Shown: positions 45,854-55,693 of the stretch, in pieces
Position numbering within the stretch: position 1 is the stretch's first letter
Layout: each line of letters starts with the position of its first letter
From: Chengkuizengella sp. SCS-71B
Lineage (GTDB): Bacteria; Bacillota; Bacilli; Paenibacillales; KCTC-33759
Reading direction: 5' to 3'
Assembly: GCF_040100845.1 (NCBI RefSeq)
Contig: NZ_JAZHSH010000001.1
Coordinates: 1,736,001 to 1,800,000, forward strand
Length of the DNA: 64,000 bases
The notes under the pieces: generated by a model
What the model was told of the DNA's origin: nothing
The model's database searches: none
Seen by the model: only the letters and a program-made list of their open reading frames with translations
Position numbers and translations under genes: made by a program

Positions 45854-47806
45854 ATGGATAGAAAAAATTGTAACCGTGAAGCAACGGGAGATTGTGCTAC
45901 AGCATTTGGAAGAAGTACAGTAGCTAGTGGAGACAACTCTCTTGCTGAAGGAAGAAGCACAGTATCAGATGGGGATAATTCTCATGCGGAAGGAAAAAAA
46001 ACAATGGCAGATGGGGATGCCTCTCATTCAGAAGGAAGAAACACCGTAGCACTGGGAGATTATTCTCATGCCGAAGGGGAAGTTACTCAAGCAATTGGAA
46101 TAGCTTCTCATGCGGAAGGAACAAGCTCAAAAGCGAAGGGGGTTCAATCTCATGCCGAAGGAAATTGTACAACGGCATCAGGAATCTCTTCTCACTCAGA
46201 GGGAACAAATACTACAGCCTCTGGTGAAGCTTCCCACTCGGAAGGGAGAAATACCACAGCCAGTGGAGATTATTCTCATGCTCAAAATCGAGATGCCGTA
46301 GCCCAAGGGGACAATTCAACTGCCGAGGGATTAGGTTCTCTTGCCAGAGGATTAAACAGTCACGCAGAAGGATATATTACACAGGCAGATGGAGAAAATG
46401 CTCATGCGGAAGGTCGGAATACGAAAGCGACAGGAGATAATACCCATGCCGAAGGAAGAGATACACTTGCACAAGGTGATAACTCTCATGCGGAAGGAGA
46501 AGGGACGATGGCAATGGGTATCGGCGCTCATGCAGAGGGAACAAATACAGTTGCTTCTGGTGAACAGTCTCATGCCGAAGGAAGAGATACAGAAGCCAGT
46601 GGAGATCTTAGTCATGCCGAAGGAAGTCAGACGACAGCCGCAGAGTTCATATCTCATGTTGAAGGGGCACAAAATTCAGCATTGGATCTCGTTGATCACG
46701 CAGAAGGTGTTAGGAATATAGCGATAGGAATGCTTTCTCATGCTGAAGGAAGTAGAACGAGAGTCGAAGGAGGTGCGTCTCATGCTGAAGGTAGTATAAC
46801 ATTAGCCGAAGGAGATAGAAGTCATGCCGAAGGTTTATTAACTGTAGCTAGGGGAGACAATTCCCATGCCGAAGGAGCTGGGACATTAGCCGTAGGCGAA
46901 TCTTGTCATGTTGAAGGTTTCCTTAATGAATCTGTAGGGAATTCTTCCCATGCCGAAGGCAATTTTACGACAGCCGAAGGATTTGCATCTCATGCGGAAG
47001 GCTGTGATACTTTAGCTTTTGGTGAATGCTCTCATGCCGAAGGAAGCAATACGACAGCCGAAGGATTTGCGTCTCATGCTGAAGGTTGTGATACGATTGC
47101 TTCAGGTGAATGCTCCCATGCCGAAGGAAATGGTACAGATACAAATAACAAAATAAATGCACATATTATGGGTCGTTCAGGTCGAGCTGTTGAAGATAAT
47201 TCTTGGCATTTAGTGAATGATACTTTAATGGCTTTGATTAACGGGAATACAGGAGATGCATGTTTTGCAGGAAAAATTACTTCAGGTAGAGGATGTGATT
47301 TCGCTGAGTTGTTTGAAACATTGGATGGTAAGCCCATCGATAACGGATATTTTATAACAACAGAAGGTGATAAAATAAGGAAAGCTACAGATAAAGATAG
47401 TTATATCTTAGGTGTAACCAGTGCGGCTCCGGCTGTCTTAGCAGGATCGGGTTATGAATGGAATAAGCGATATATGACAGATGAGTGGGGTCAGGTGTTA
47501 TATGAAGAGATCACCATTCCAGCGGATAAAGATGAGAAGGGTAACATCATTTCACCTGAGAGAGTCGAAAAAAGACAAAAGCTAAATCCAGAATATGATC
47601 CAGATAAAAAATATATTCCAAGAGCAGAAAGACCAGAATGGAAGGCTGTAGGATTAGTCGGACAATTATTAGTGAGAGACGACGGTACATGTGAAGTGAA
47701 TGGGTTTTGCACATCTAATGCTGACGGAATTGCTACAAGAGCTCATAGTGGCTATCGAGTATTAAAACGAACAGATGAAGACCAAATTTTAATTATTGTA
47801 AAATAA
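45854..47806 (+). CDS. Family B fibre: SHAEG repeats plus Peptidase_G2, second intact copy
   Basis: 650 residues. Same N-terminus as the 30321 copy (MDRKNCNREATGDCATAFGR) and same IMC end (NAHIMGRSGRAVEDNSWHLV to NQ/DQILIIVK), but only about 30 repeats of 14 residues instead of 47. The 5' leader (45770-45853) is nearly identical to that of the first copy and contains CATTTAATA, one base off CATANNNTA, with an AC 17 bases upstream. The coiled-coil and GerPA/PF genes are absent after this copy. Confidence 0.85.
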   Translation: MDRKNCNREATGDCATAFGRSTVASGDNSLAEGRSTVSDGDNSHAEGKKTMADGDASHSEGRNTVALGDYSHAEGEVTQAIGIASHAEGTSSKAKGVQSHAEGNCTTASGISSHSEGTNTTASGEASHSEGRNTTASGDYSHAQNRDAVAQGDNSTAEGLGSLARGLNSHAEGYITQADGENAHAEGRNTKATGDNTHAEGRDTLAQGDNSHAEGEGTMAMGIGAHAEGTNTVASGEQSHAEGRDTEASGDLSHAEGSQTTAAEFISHVEGAQNSALDLVDHAEGVRNIAIGMLSHAEGSRTRVEGGASHAEGSITLAEGDRSHAEGLLTVARGDNSHAEGAGTLAVGESCHVEGFLNESVGNSSHAEGNFTTAEGFASHAEGCDTLAFGECSHAEGSNTTAEGFASHAEGCDTIASGECSHAEGNGTDTNNKINAHIMGRSGRAVEDNSWHLVNDTLMALINGNTGDACFAGKITSGRGCDFAELFETLDGKPIDNGYFITTEGDKIRKATDKDSYILGVTSAAPAVLAGSGYEWNKRYMTDEWGQVLYEEITIPADKDEKGNIISPERVEKRQKLNPEYDPDKKYIPRAERPEWKAVGLVGQLLVRDDGTCEVNGFCTSNADGIATRAHSGYRVLKRTDEDQILIIVK

Positions 47807-48036
47807 CATCAAAGACCTGCGGTAATATGTCAATTGAAAAATAAAAGAATATGAAGTTGTTTAAGATCAATTTACTTAAAAAAGACATCATGAAACTAGA
47901 CCAGAAATTAAATGTAATTTACTGGAAGGTGGTAAAAGGTAGCGATATACGCCCCTTTTTGGCGTAAAGAGTTGGTGACTACGTAGTAGCATCCACCAAT
48001 TGCACAATTTTTCTTGCGGTTAGAACGAGCTTAAAA

Positions 48037-48300
48037 CTAAGGTATTGGAGAAAATGTTGCTTCTCTTTGGTCATCGTTTTGATGAGTTGATATCGAGATC
48101 TTGTCAGTTGCTGAAGAGCAACGTATTTGGCTTTCTTTTACCACTGACATTTGATTTCGTCCAAAGCGTAAGTAATCAGCGATGACGAAGGCGTCCATCT
48201 CATTTGTCTTGTTCATATCAGAATAGCTTTTCTTAAAATCATGATGTAGAAACATAGAAGGGTGAAAGCTATAGACAGATGTTGATTCTAACCCAATCTT
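48037..48300 (-). pseudogene. IS110-family transposase fragment
   Basis: The segment LGLESTSVYSFHPSMFLHHD.. SYSDMNKTNEMDAFVIADYL RFGR matches the DEDD-type RuvC-like region of IS110 transposases (NKTDEMDAFVIAD). After KESQ the frame shifts and the expected continuation is readable in another frame. Both ends are missing. Confidence 0.7.
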
Positions 48301-48498
48301 TCACGTATCCGCATTCACACAATCAAAGGGAAGTTGGATAGCGTAATATAATACTGTAAATACATTTGCTTTAAGACTTTGGGATGCAGCAAACACAACA
48401 CCCATTAACTTACCCCTTAACCAAGGAGCTATTGCAGTTCCTTGGTTATTTGTGTGAATGTCTAAAGGCAACAGTCCAAGCAACTTGATTAGATTGTT

Positions 48499-48507
48499 CA
48501 TAAGATA
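48499..48507 (+). promoter_or_regulatory. Sigma-K-like -10 (family A copy 6)
   Basis: CATAAGATA in the conserved leader. Confidence 0.6.
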
Positions 48508-48545
48508 GTACGAACGGATAATTTAAGAAGTTGGGAGGTAATTTA

Positions 48546-49007
48546 ATGGAACTAGAAAAAGGACCATTTGTTGTTGCTCAAAGTGTTTCAGTAGATGATC
48601 CATACGATGATACTGATCCAAATGTAATTATTCTTCCCATTGATGGTTCACCTGTAGATGTTCTTACCGTCGATGTATGCGTCAAACAACCACAGAAAAC
48701 ACAGGTATCACTTGATTCAATGGGTCAAATTGCTGCTTTTATAGCATCTGCAGGAGCGAATTCCTTTGAAGTGAAATATGAAATCCTACGAAATAACAAT
48801 TCTATTGCAATCATTAATGATGAAATGGATTATCAGGGAGCGAACGAGAGAAGACATACAAACTTCCCAAACTTTCCTGTAGTAGATAATAATCCAAATG
48901 CTGGTATCAATACGTATGTCCTCCAATGTACACAGGTTTCAGCATCAGGACCATCGTTAATAGCTGTTGGCTCACGAAGCCTTAAAGCAACTGTATTTAC
49001 ACTATAG
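48546..49007 (+). CDS. Family A spore-surface candidate, copy 6
   Basis: 153 residues (MELEKGPFVVAQSVSVDDPY), ending SRSLKATVFTL, no terminal Cys. VDVCVKQPQKTQVSLDSMGQ keeps the family pattern. Its usual 3' terminator module has been replaced by a longer nested hairpin (49051-49183). ATG at 48546 behind GGGAGG. Confidence 0.75.
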   Translation: MELEKGPFVVAQSVSVDDPYDDTDPNVIILPIDGSPVDVLTVDVCVKQPQKTQVSLDSMGQIAAFIASAGANSFEVKYEILRNNNSIAIINDEMDYQGANERRHTNFPNFPVVDNNPNAGINTYVLQCTQVSASGPSLIAVGSRSLKATVFTL

Positions 49008-49050
49008 AACTACAGTTTAAAATAAAATTTTATTCTTAAACGGCAAACAG

Positions 49051-49183
49051 AAGAGGCTGGGACATAAGTTGAAAACTAACTGATTTTTGCATAATACGCA
49101 TAAATAAAATCGCATGAAATCAAGGATTATTAAATTGATTTCATGCGATTTATTCATTTTAATTGGGTTTTGTCCCAGCCTCT
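49051..49183. repeat. Nested inverted repeat replacing the family A terminator
   Basis: Outer arms AAGAGGCTGGGACA (49051-49064) and TGTCCCAGCCTCTT (49171-49184); inner arms AATCGCATGAAATCAA (from 49108) and TTGATTTCATGCGATT (to 49150). A T run follows the outer arm, so it can still terminate. Flanks match the normal family A 3' module on both sides. Confidence 0.75.
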
Positions 49184-49184
49184 T

Positions 49185-50002
49185 TTTATTGGGAAAATAT
49201 TATCCATTGAGCTAGGAGAGGGAAGCAGGAAGATAAAAAAGATATTAGTTTAGTATACCTATTTATTTCAAATATCCGCATTCACACAATCAAAGGGAAG
49301 TTGGATAGCGTAATATAATACTGAAATACATTTGCTTTAGATAGTTTGAAAATAAAATTTTATGATTAAACAGTAAACAGAAAGGGCGTAGAAATACGTT
49401 CTTTTTTATTGGGAAACTATCATCCATTGTGCTAGGGGAGGGAAGCAGGATGATAAAAAGAAAGTCCCTAATAAGAATACTCTTAATAAGGACCAGTACA
49501 GACAGCTTGCTTTTATATTATTCCAATTATCAATTAAAATATAACAGTTGGTTTTTTTACATTCATTAATATATAATTCATGCTCCTCAAGAACTTTTGA
49601 TGTCTTTGGTGAAGGAGGACGTATCATGAATGTGAGAGGGATCTACAACCAACTACTAGACAACATCAAAGTCAGACATGGTAAGTGATATAACACTTAG
49701 ATCATAGGAGTGTGTGCAGATAAAAATAAGCGAGAGAAGATCATTAATGATCTTGGAGCAGAAACTATATTCCTTGATGTTAGCCAAGAGGAATGCTTAC
49801 AACGTTTGTAAGAAGGCAGTACAGGCAGTATGAATGGCAAGGGGTACATTGAGTTTGATCAATATGTTTAATGAGCTGGGCTTAACTGAATCACCCAATA
49901 TGTCAATTTTAAAAATTCCTATACATTCGTCCATACGTCATCCTTTCATCCTGAATATAATGCATTTAACAATAATCTTAAACTAGAAAGGATGAACAAG
50001 TT
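49185..50002. other. Gap with dispersed repeats and a phage kinase remnant
   Basis: 49185-49561 holds copies of the family A 3' module and the ~110-bp repeat shared with 29393-29510. 49626-49871 is a phage pseudogene (listed). 49920-50002 is the leader of the first beta-helix gene, with CATTCGTCC and GAATATA about 20 bases apart. Confidence 0.6.
49626..49871 (+). pseudogene. Phage nucleotide-binding/kinase-like remnant
   Basis: 82 codons with three internal stops in one frame: MNVRGIYNQLLDNIKVRHGK, then IIGVCADKNKREKIINDLGA, TIFLDVSQEECLQRL. The middle part resembles phage AAA/kinase-like proteins placed near terminase genes. RBS AGGAGG precedes it. The P-loop part is deleted. Confidence 0.55.
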
Positions 50003-52078
50003 ATGACTGTACGCAAAGTTCCTACTTTTGAGTTTCCAACAATTAATGATGCACTAGCAGATTCAAAGCCTTACGATACCATTAGAGTTGGAGAAGGGAA
50101 TTTCCCTGAAGCGCTTACCATTAACATAGAAGGCCTACGTCTTATTGGAGCAGGTAAAGGAAAAACGATCATTGACGGGGAAGGCGCAGGAACATCTGGC
50201 ATTATTATTGATACAAACTTAGTCACCATTGAAGACTTAACGATTCAGAATTTCAGTAACGGTTCTGGTATTGAAATAGATAGGGAGTTGAATATTGTTC
50301 ATAAAGTTCAGGTCTTAAATAATGGAAGGCATGGAATTGAAATAAATGAGGATTCTAATATAGTGATTCAATGTGAAAGCAACAAAAATATAGAAAATGG
50401 TATCCATATAGATAACAATTTTAATTATATTTTACATTGCAAAATGATTGGAAATCGATCTCATGGGATTTTTATAGATGACATAGTGAATAATACTTTA
50501 ATACACTGTTGTTTGACTCAACAAAACATACAAGATGGAGTTCATAATGAGGGGGATGCAACTTACATTGTTTTCTGTGTTGCTATGAGAAATGGTGGAC
50601 ACGGTTTTAGAGATGGTAGTTCTTCATTTAATAATTTTTATGGGTTTAATAAATCAATCAGAAACAAAGGAAACGGTTTTTTAATAGACGTAGAAGCATC
50701 AGTATTTGATAATGTTAGTAAAAATAATGAGTTAAATGGGATATTAGTAATGGATGATGGTGCAAGGATTATAAAAAACGTAATTACAAACAATAAAGAA
50801 AATGGAATCCGAGTTGAAGACATTGAAAATGTGATTGATCGAAACATAATAAAGAACAATGGACTAGCTGGAATTCGTATTGCAGGAGATCAAACTGCTG
50901 CTCGTTCCAATTGTATAAGAGGTAATAACCCAGACATTATGGTAGAAGATTCAATCACTGATTGTACCTTTGCAGACAACGATTGTGAAACGAGTATGCC
51001 TTTAGGTTTATGTGAAAGAAATGACGCCATCGATGTACAGGAAGGAGAATCCATTCAAGAAGCTATAGATGAGGCACCGGATGGCTTTCAAATCAATATT
51101 GGGGTTGGAGTATTTAATGAGCTAGTTCTTGTTAATAAACGACGGCTCAGAATTGTAGGAGCAGACATGTGTAAAACCATCATTGATGGTACAAATATAG
51201 AAGGAGACGGCATTTTTCTAAACAATTTTCTCAATTCAATAGAAAATTTAACCGTTCAAAACTTTGGATCCAATGGCGTTGTTATCGATGATGAATCAAA
51301 TTCAATAGATAGAGTTTTATCTAAAAATAATAAGGAAGATGGATTTTTGATCTCTAGTGGTGGAGTTTCCATTATTCTTTTAAATGAATGTAAGGCAATA
51401 ATGAATATGAAAAATGGATTTAATGGATCTAATAGTAATTTTAATTACTTCCTTCGATGTAATGCAAATAAAAATTATCGTGATGGTTTTTTTGTAGAAG
51501 GTGGAAATTTACTGTTATTTAACGAAGCTAAAGAGAATAGTATGAATGGCTTTGTGTTAGACGAAGTTAATTTATGTATCGGAAACTGTGCTTTGAGAAA
51601 TAAAGGAAACGGTTATTTTACCATAGATGAAGCTAATTTTTTATTTCGTAATAAAGTGATTGGAAATTTCTTAAACGGTATTATCAGCGACTCTTTTGAA
51701 GCTATATTTTGGGGTAATATATGTAACCAAAATGATGGGGACGGAATTGAAATAAATAACGAAAACAATGTAGTCGTTCGGAATATTTGTCAGTTAAACA
51801 AAGCGAATGGAATTCAAATAAATGAAGACACTGATCTTGATAGCATTATAGATCATAATTGTGTAGAAAACAATCAAGAAGCTGGAATCATCATTGAAGA
51901 AACAGATGCTGATTTCTTTGGCATCCGTTCTAACTGTTTATCAGGCAATAACCCAGACATTCAAAATAATTCACTAGAAGTCGATAATATTGCAATCGAT
52001 GAAAATAAATGTAACTCTAGTATCCCAGACGGGCTTTGTGAAGAATCTTGTGGAACGAAAAAGTTTTTTAAGAGGTAA
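50003..52078 (+). CDS. Family C right-handed parallel beta-helix protein, copy 1
   Basis: 691 residues, two tandem modules (about 1-340 and 341-691). Each begins with an EFPTINDAL / ESIQEAIDEA segment, a RVGEG..L(R)IIGAGKGKTIIDG turn, and then NosD-like short coils rich in NN.GI, N..NGI and I.N.. to a Cys-containing cap (C.TSxPxGLCE). The C-terminus is CEESCGTKKFFKR. No signal peptide. Beta-helix proteins of this type often bind carbohydrate or form structural surfaces; enzymatic residues are not evident. RBS AAAGGATG. Confidence 0.82.
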   Translation: MTVRKVPTFEFPTINDALADSKPYDTIRVGEGNFPEALTINIEGLRLIGAGKGKTIIDGEGAGTSGIIIDTNLVTIEDLTIQNFSNGSGIEIDRELNIVHKVQVLNNGRHGIEINEDSNIVIQCESNKNIENGIHIDNNFNYILHCKMIGNRSHGIFIDDIVNNTLIHCCLTQQNIQDGVHNEGDATYIVFCVAMRNGGHGFRDGSSSFNNFYGFNKSIRNKGNGFLIDVEASVFDNVSKNNELNGILVMDDGARIIKNVITNNKENGIRVEDIENVIDRNIIKNNGLAGIRIAGDQTAARSNCIRGNNPDIMVEDSITDCTFADNDCETSMPLGLCERNDAIDVQEGESIQEAIDEAPDGFQINIGVGVFNELVLVNKRRLRIVGADMCKTIIDGTNIEGDGIFLNNFLNSIENLTVQNFGSNGVVIDDESNSIDRVLSKNNKEDGFLISSGGVSIILLNECKAIMNMKNGFNGSNSNFNYFLRCNANKNYRDGFFVEGGNLLLFNEAKENSMNGFVLDEVNLCIGNCALRNKGNGYFTIDEANFLFRNKVIGNFLNGIISDSFEAIFWGNICNQNDGDGIEINNENNVVVRNICQLNKANGIQINEDTDLDSIIDHNCVENNQEAGIIIEETDADFFGIRSNCLSGNNPDIQNNSLEVDNIAIDENKCNSSIPDGLCEESCGTKKFFKR

Positions 52079-52398
52079 CAAGGAATTTTTTTAACACTAT
52101 TCATAGTAAGTTTGGAAGCAGTTTAGATTTTCCTTTCATAGTATATATTACATCATATATAGATAGATATTATGGGAAAGGGAGCTTTTTAAGTCTTTAG
52201 ACAAACTTATATAGTAAATTCAAAACCCTGCAAATTTAACAGTTGGGTTATTTATTGTTAAGGAGAGTGGATAGATTGGAATTAAATATCAATTGGTATT
52301 GTTTATATAGCTCCTAGTGGTCCAAAACAAGCTATTCTTGTCGGTATTGTAATGGGATTAGCTGTTGATCCCACTGACTTTTAGGTAGTTGGTGGGGA
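52079..52398. other. Gap with YjcZ-promoter and holin relics
   Basis: 52120-52165 repeats the yjcZ-type promoter region (GCAGTTTAGATT..CATAGTATA). 52200-52375 repeats the phage lysis cassette: hairpin, RBS and first codons of BhlA joined to the end of the holin (ILVGIVMGLA). No intact gene. Confidence 0.65.
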
Positions 52399-52923
52399 CT
52401 AAATTTTAAATCGCTGAGATCTTGAAACCCTTGAAGGATTGTTTATTTGTTGTTGATTCGCCGGTAAGATTCTTGTTATTGCACATGTGGAAAAGACGTC
52501 TATATCACCTGCACTTGAAATAAACCTACAAACGACAATGCCTTCCCCAACTTCTAATATTGTTTCTGTAAAGTTAAAGCCCTCACTTAGAAACGAAATG
52601 TTCACTAATTGCCCTTTCATAGAATTTACTAGGTTTGTCATTGGATCTTCACAACATGCACATTCCCCTTTGCTTTTTTTAATTGGTTGTTTAATATCTA
52701 ATGGATTTCCCACGTTAGATATTGAAACAAATGTAATATTACAAATTGGAAGCTGACCAATATTTGTATATGCAATGAAATCTTTAACTTTGTTAATTGT
52801 AACAGAGTCAAAAGTAGATATAGGAGTTAAAATAACTAGACCTGGAATACCTACCAATTGTTCCAAAACACACTGCATCGGACATACGCAACAATCACAC
52901 TTGCTCTCATCAAAAACACCCAT
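52399..52923 (-). CDS. Cys-rich protein, spore coat candidate
   Basis: 174 residues starting MGVFDESKCDCCVCPMQCVL. Two Cys clusters (CDCCVCPMQC and CACC), otherwise beta-rich and without a signal peptide or membrane segment. The start at 52923 follows AAAGGAAG; 26 further codons upstream have no RBS. Cys clusters and position among sigma-K-like genes suggest a cross-linked spore coat or exosporium protein; no family is recognised with certainty. Confidence 0.6.
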   Translation of the reverse strand: MGVFDESKCDCCVCPMQCVLEQLVGIPGLVILTPISTFDSVTINKVKDFIAYTNIGQLPICNITFVSISNVGNPLDIKQPIKKSKGECACCEDPMTNLVNSMKGQLVNISFLSEGFNFTETILEVGEGIVVCRFISSAGDIDVFSTCAITRILPANQQQINNPSRVSRSQRFKI

Positions 52924-53259
52924 TGAAACACTTCCTTTTAGTTTTTTATCAGTGTATTCATGTAAGTATTGCTTTGACTGGACGTGTGTACTGTTTTCCA
53001 AAATTGTACTATAGCATATTAAGTTTGATGATATTGTGGGGGTGTCCTGATGCTTACCGACCTTGAACGAAAGGTATTACTGTTGAAAATCCGGCTTTGA
53101 TAGCACATTTCTTTTATCAAGTATATGAAGAATAAACAAGGAAATTATTATAAGATATTTATTTAACCAATAGAAAGGGAGATTTATGTAAAAAACAGCC
53201 CGTTGTATATGAAAAAAGGCTGTATAGTAAGTTAATTAATAAGCAATTTAGCAATTTAA
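52924..53259. other. Gap with YolD/winged-helix fragment
   Basis: 53020-53090 carries the end of a YolD-like frame (KFDDIVGVS, TGA) overlapped by the start MLTDLERKVLL of the winged-helix gene, homologous to 36900-36990. A CAGCC/GGCTG hairpin (about 53198-53222) lies before the end of the Yip1-like gene. Nothing else seen. Confidence 0.6.
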
Positions 53260-53943
53260 CTATAAAAAATAAAATGGAATAGATATTACTAAAACACCTA
53301 TTATTGTTGTACCTAATGACCTCCAAAATGAAAATTGATGAGCTTCAGCCAAACATTTTATAGTTATGAAAATAGCCCATATGCCTATAATATAATCAAG
53401 TGAATTAAGGATAATAAATAATCTTTCAAGTAATAAACTACTCTCAATTCTAGGTTTATATTCAGTATAATTCTCAATTCCAAATAATAATAAGGAAGGT
53501 ATTGCAACAAATATTAATAAATATACTTGTGGAATAAGAGAATAGGCGTAGGCATTACGGACTTCTTGAGTGGTACCTTTACCTCCTAACAAACTTCCAA
53601 ACCATCGTAATAATATAGGATATATATAATATGCACCTACTGCTAAAATGAGTGAACCTATTATAGAAGTAAATAAAATAGAGGATAGATTCACAGAACT
53701 ATTTATCTGGTCTATGGAATTAAGTATCAAATATGAAGTTCCAATATCTAAGTCGAAAGATTTAAAAGTACCTAAAAAAATCAATAAAAATAAAAATATT
53801 CTACTTGGCTTATTGTTTAAAACGTATCTCATTGTTTGTCTAGGTTTTAACCAAATCGAAAACCAAGGATTTATTACTATATCTTTTTTAAAATCATTTA
53901 TATTTATATTTTTTTCATGAGTCTCATTGTTTTGTGCTTCCAA
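53260..53943 (-). CDS. Yip1-family membrane protein
   Basis: 227 residues, soluble N-terminus then five hydrophobic segments. NPWFSIWLKPRQTMRYVLNN and WFGSLLGGKGTTQEVRNAYA YS are the Yip1-domain hallmarks. TTG start at 53943 with GGGAGG 8 bases upstream. Function in bacteria unknown. Intact and separated from the repeats. Confidence 0.75.
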   Translation of the reverse strand: MEAQNNETHEKNININDFKKDIVINPWFSIWLKPRQTMRYVLNNKPSRIFLFLLIFLGTFKSFDLDIGTSYLILNSIDQINSSVNLSSILFTSIIGSLILAVGAYYIYPILLRWFGSLLGGKGTTQEVRNAYAYSLIPQVYLLIFVAIPSLLLFGIENYTEYKPRIESSLLLERLFIILNSLDYIIGIWAIFITIKCLAEAHQFSFWRSLGTTIIGVLVISIPFYFL

Positions 53944-54864
53944 TCATTGTTCCTCCCTTGATGGTTTTCTTTCGACTTATCCAAAGTGTTCACACTTAGT
54001 TATAGATACTAAAATATAAAAAATTTCAGGTTAAAAAGATCATTTACTTGCCATAGACCATCTTTTGATTTTCATTGTATAAATAAACTCATTTTGATAA
54101 ATGAATGATGCTGATTCTGAATTCATATTTTGAATGATATACACCCTTGTTTGCGTTCCAATAATACAAACACTCGATTATTAATGAGTTTGGGTTCTTC
54201 CAACAATTCAATGGTTTCCTCATTCACAAAACTGCTGAAAATATATAATTGATGTTATTAATATTACTAATAAAAAGACGCTTTTTTTATTCTCTTACTC
54301 CTCCACTATGATATGTATTTATATAAAAAATTAATAATATAAGTAAAATAACACAAAAATTTTAATTTTAGTATGTGTAAATATTGGATGATTATAATAA
54401 AGTTAGTGGTTCGGTCTCATCCCAAATGAGACCATTATCCACTATAGGTAAAGTCTATCAATGTCAAATAAAAGAAAATATGAAGAACACAAATTCCCAA
54501 TGTCTGCAAGTAAAGGTGATTTTGTGAGCTTAGAGTTACAAGGGTTTCAACAAGTGCTATAGATGATGTTTTGTCGCATCTAGAAGCCTAAAAGCCACGG
54601 TATTTGAATGCTAGATACCAGTTTGAAAATAAAATTTTATGATTAAAAGGTTAACAGAAAAAGAGCGTGGAGGTACGTTCTTTTTTTGATGGAAACTATC
54701 ATCCATTGTGCTTTCATATTTTCTAATAAAAATCAATTTTGATAGGCAGGTGCCTTTTTAAATAGGTGTAGGTAATCACCCAATCGTATAGGTTATTGAC
54801 TTCATATTTTGTATTGGGGTCATTTATCCATAATATCCTAACAAAATATAAGGACGTGATATAC
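53944..54864. other. Gap with family A fragment and family B leader
   Basis: 54413-54433 is a perfect inverted repeat GGTCTCAT/ATGAGACC. 54510-54614 is a family A 3'-end fragment (listed). 54615-54720 is the family A 3' module and 54725-54864 is the leader of a family B gene. Nothing gene-like in 53944-54400. Confidence 0.55.
54510..54614 (+). pseudogene. Family A 3'-end fragment
   Basis: Readable as ..ELRVTRVSTSAIDDV then, after a one-base deletion, VASRSLKATVFEC and TAG. About 30 residues remain with no start or leader. Confidence 0.7.
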
Positions 54865-55445
54865 ATGGATAGACCATGCGGAAGGAAACGGTACAGATAC
54901 AAATAATAGAGTGAATGCACATATTATGGGACGATCAGGTTAAGCGGTTGAAGATAACTCGTGGCATTTAGTGAATGATACCTTAATGGCTCTTATAAAT
55001 GGAAATACGGGAGATGCTTGTTTTGCAGGCAAAATTACTTCGGGTAGAGGGTGTGATTTTGCTGAATTGTTTGAAACGTTGGACGGTAAACCTATCGATG
55101 TCGGATACTTTGTTACAACAAAAGGGAAGAAAATAAGAAAAGCTACCGATAGAGATAATTATATCTTGGGTGTAACCAGTGCTGTTCCGACTGTCTTACA
55201 AAAGCTAAATCCTGAATATGACCCAGATAAACAGTATATTCCAAGATCAGAAAGACCAGAATGGGAGGTTGTTGGATAAACTGGTCAATTATTTAGTGAG
55301 AGACGACGGAACCAGTGAAGTAGATGGATTTTGTAAACCGAACGCTGAAGGAATTGCTACAAAAGCTCAAAGTGGGTATAGAGTTTTAGAACGAACAGGA
55401 GAAAATCAAATTTTAATTATTGTAGCAAGTCCTATGCAACTTTAA
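54865..55445 (+). pseudogene. Family B fibre gene with whole repeat tract deleted
   Basis: The leader and ATGGATAGA of a family B gene run directly into the last repeat (HAEGNGTDTNNRVNAHIMGR), so all other repeats are missing and the frame is changed. The Peptidase_G2 domain follows, with a TAA after IMGRSG, a deletion of the SGYEWNKRYMTDEW segment, and a frameshift near 55277. End NQILIIVASPMQL as in the first copy. Confidence 0.85.
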
Positions 55446-55652
55446 ATGTAATTACACCTATACCTATTTATTTCAAATATACGCATTTACACAAACAAAG
55501 GGAAGTTGGATAGCGTAATATATACTGTGAAATACCTTCACAAATATTAACCCATTAAATTGCCTCTGACCAATGAGCTGTTACAGTTCCTTGGTTATTT
55601 GTATTTGTGTGAATATCTAGGGATACCAGTCCAAGCAATCTCTTTAGAGGTA

Positions 55653-55661
55653 CATAAGATA
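55653..55661 (+). promoter_or_regulatory. Sigma-K-like -10 (family A copy 7)
   Basis: CATAAGATA; the leader here has TCTCTTTAGAGGTA instead of CTTGATTAGATTGTT. Confidence 0.55.
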
Positions 55662-55693
55662 AGATGAACGAAAAAAAGTTAGGAGGTAAGTTA

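Larger units (their letters stand above)
47807..48545. other. Gap with IS110 and inverted family A remnants
   Basis: No intact gene. It contains a degenerate IS110 transposase piece on the minus strand (48037-48300), an inverted family A 3'-end fragment (48345-48410, minus: VVFAASQSLKANVFTV) and, at the right, the forward leader of the next family A gene. A short repeat (CACACAATCAAAGGGAAGTTG) at 48315-48335 recurs at 49272-49292 and, diverged, near 55490. Confidence 0.6.

Noticed and set aside
48301-48501. 66-codon minus-strand frame as a gene.
   Set aside because: It consists of the reverse complement of the family A leader joined to an inverted family A fragment; no RBS.
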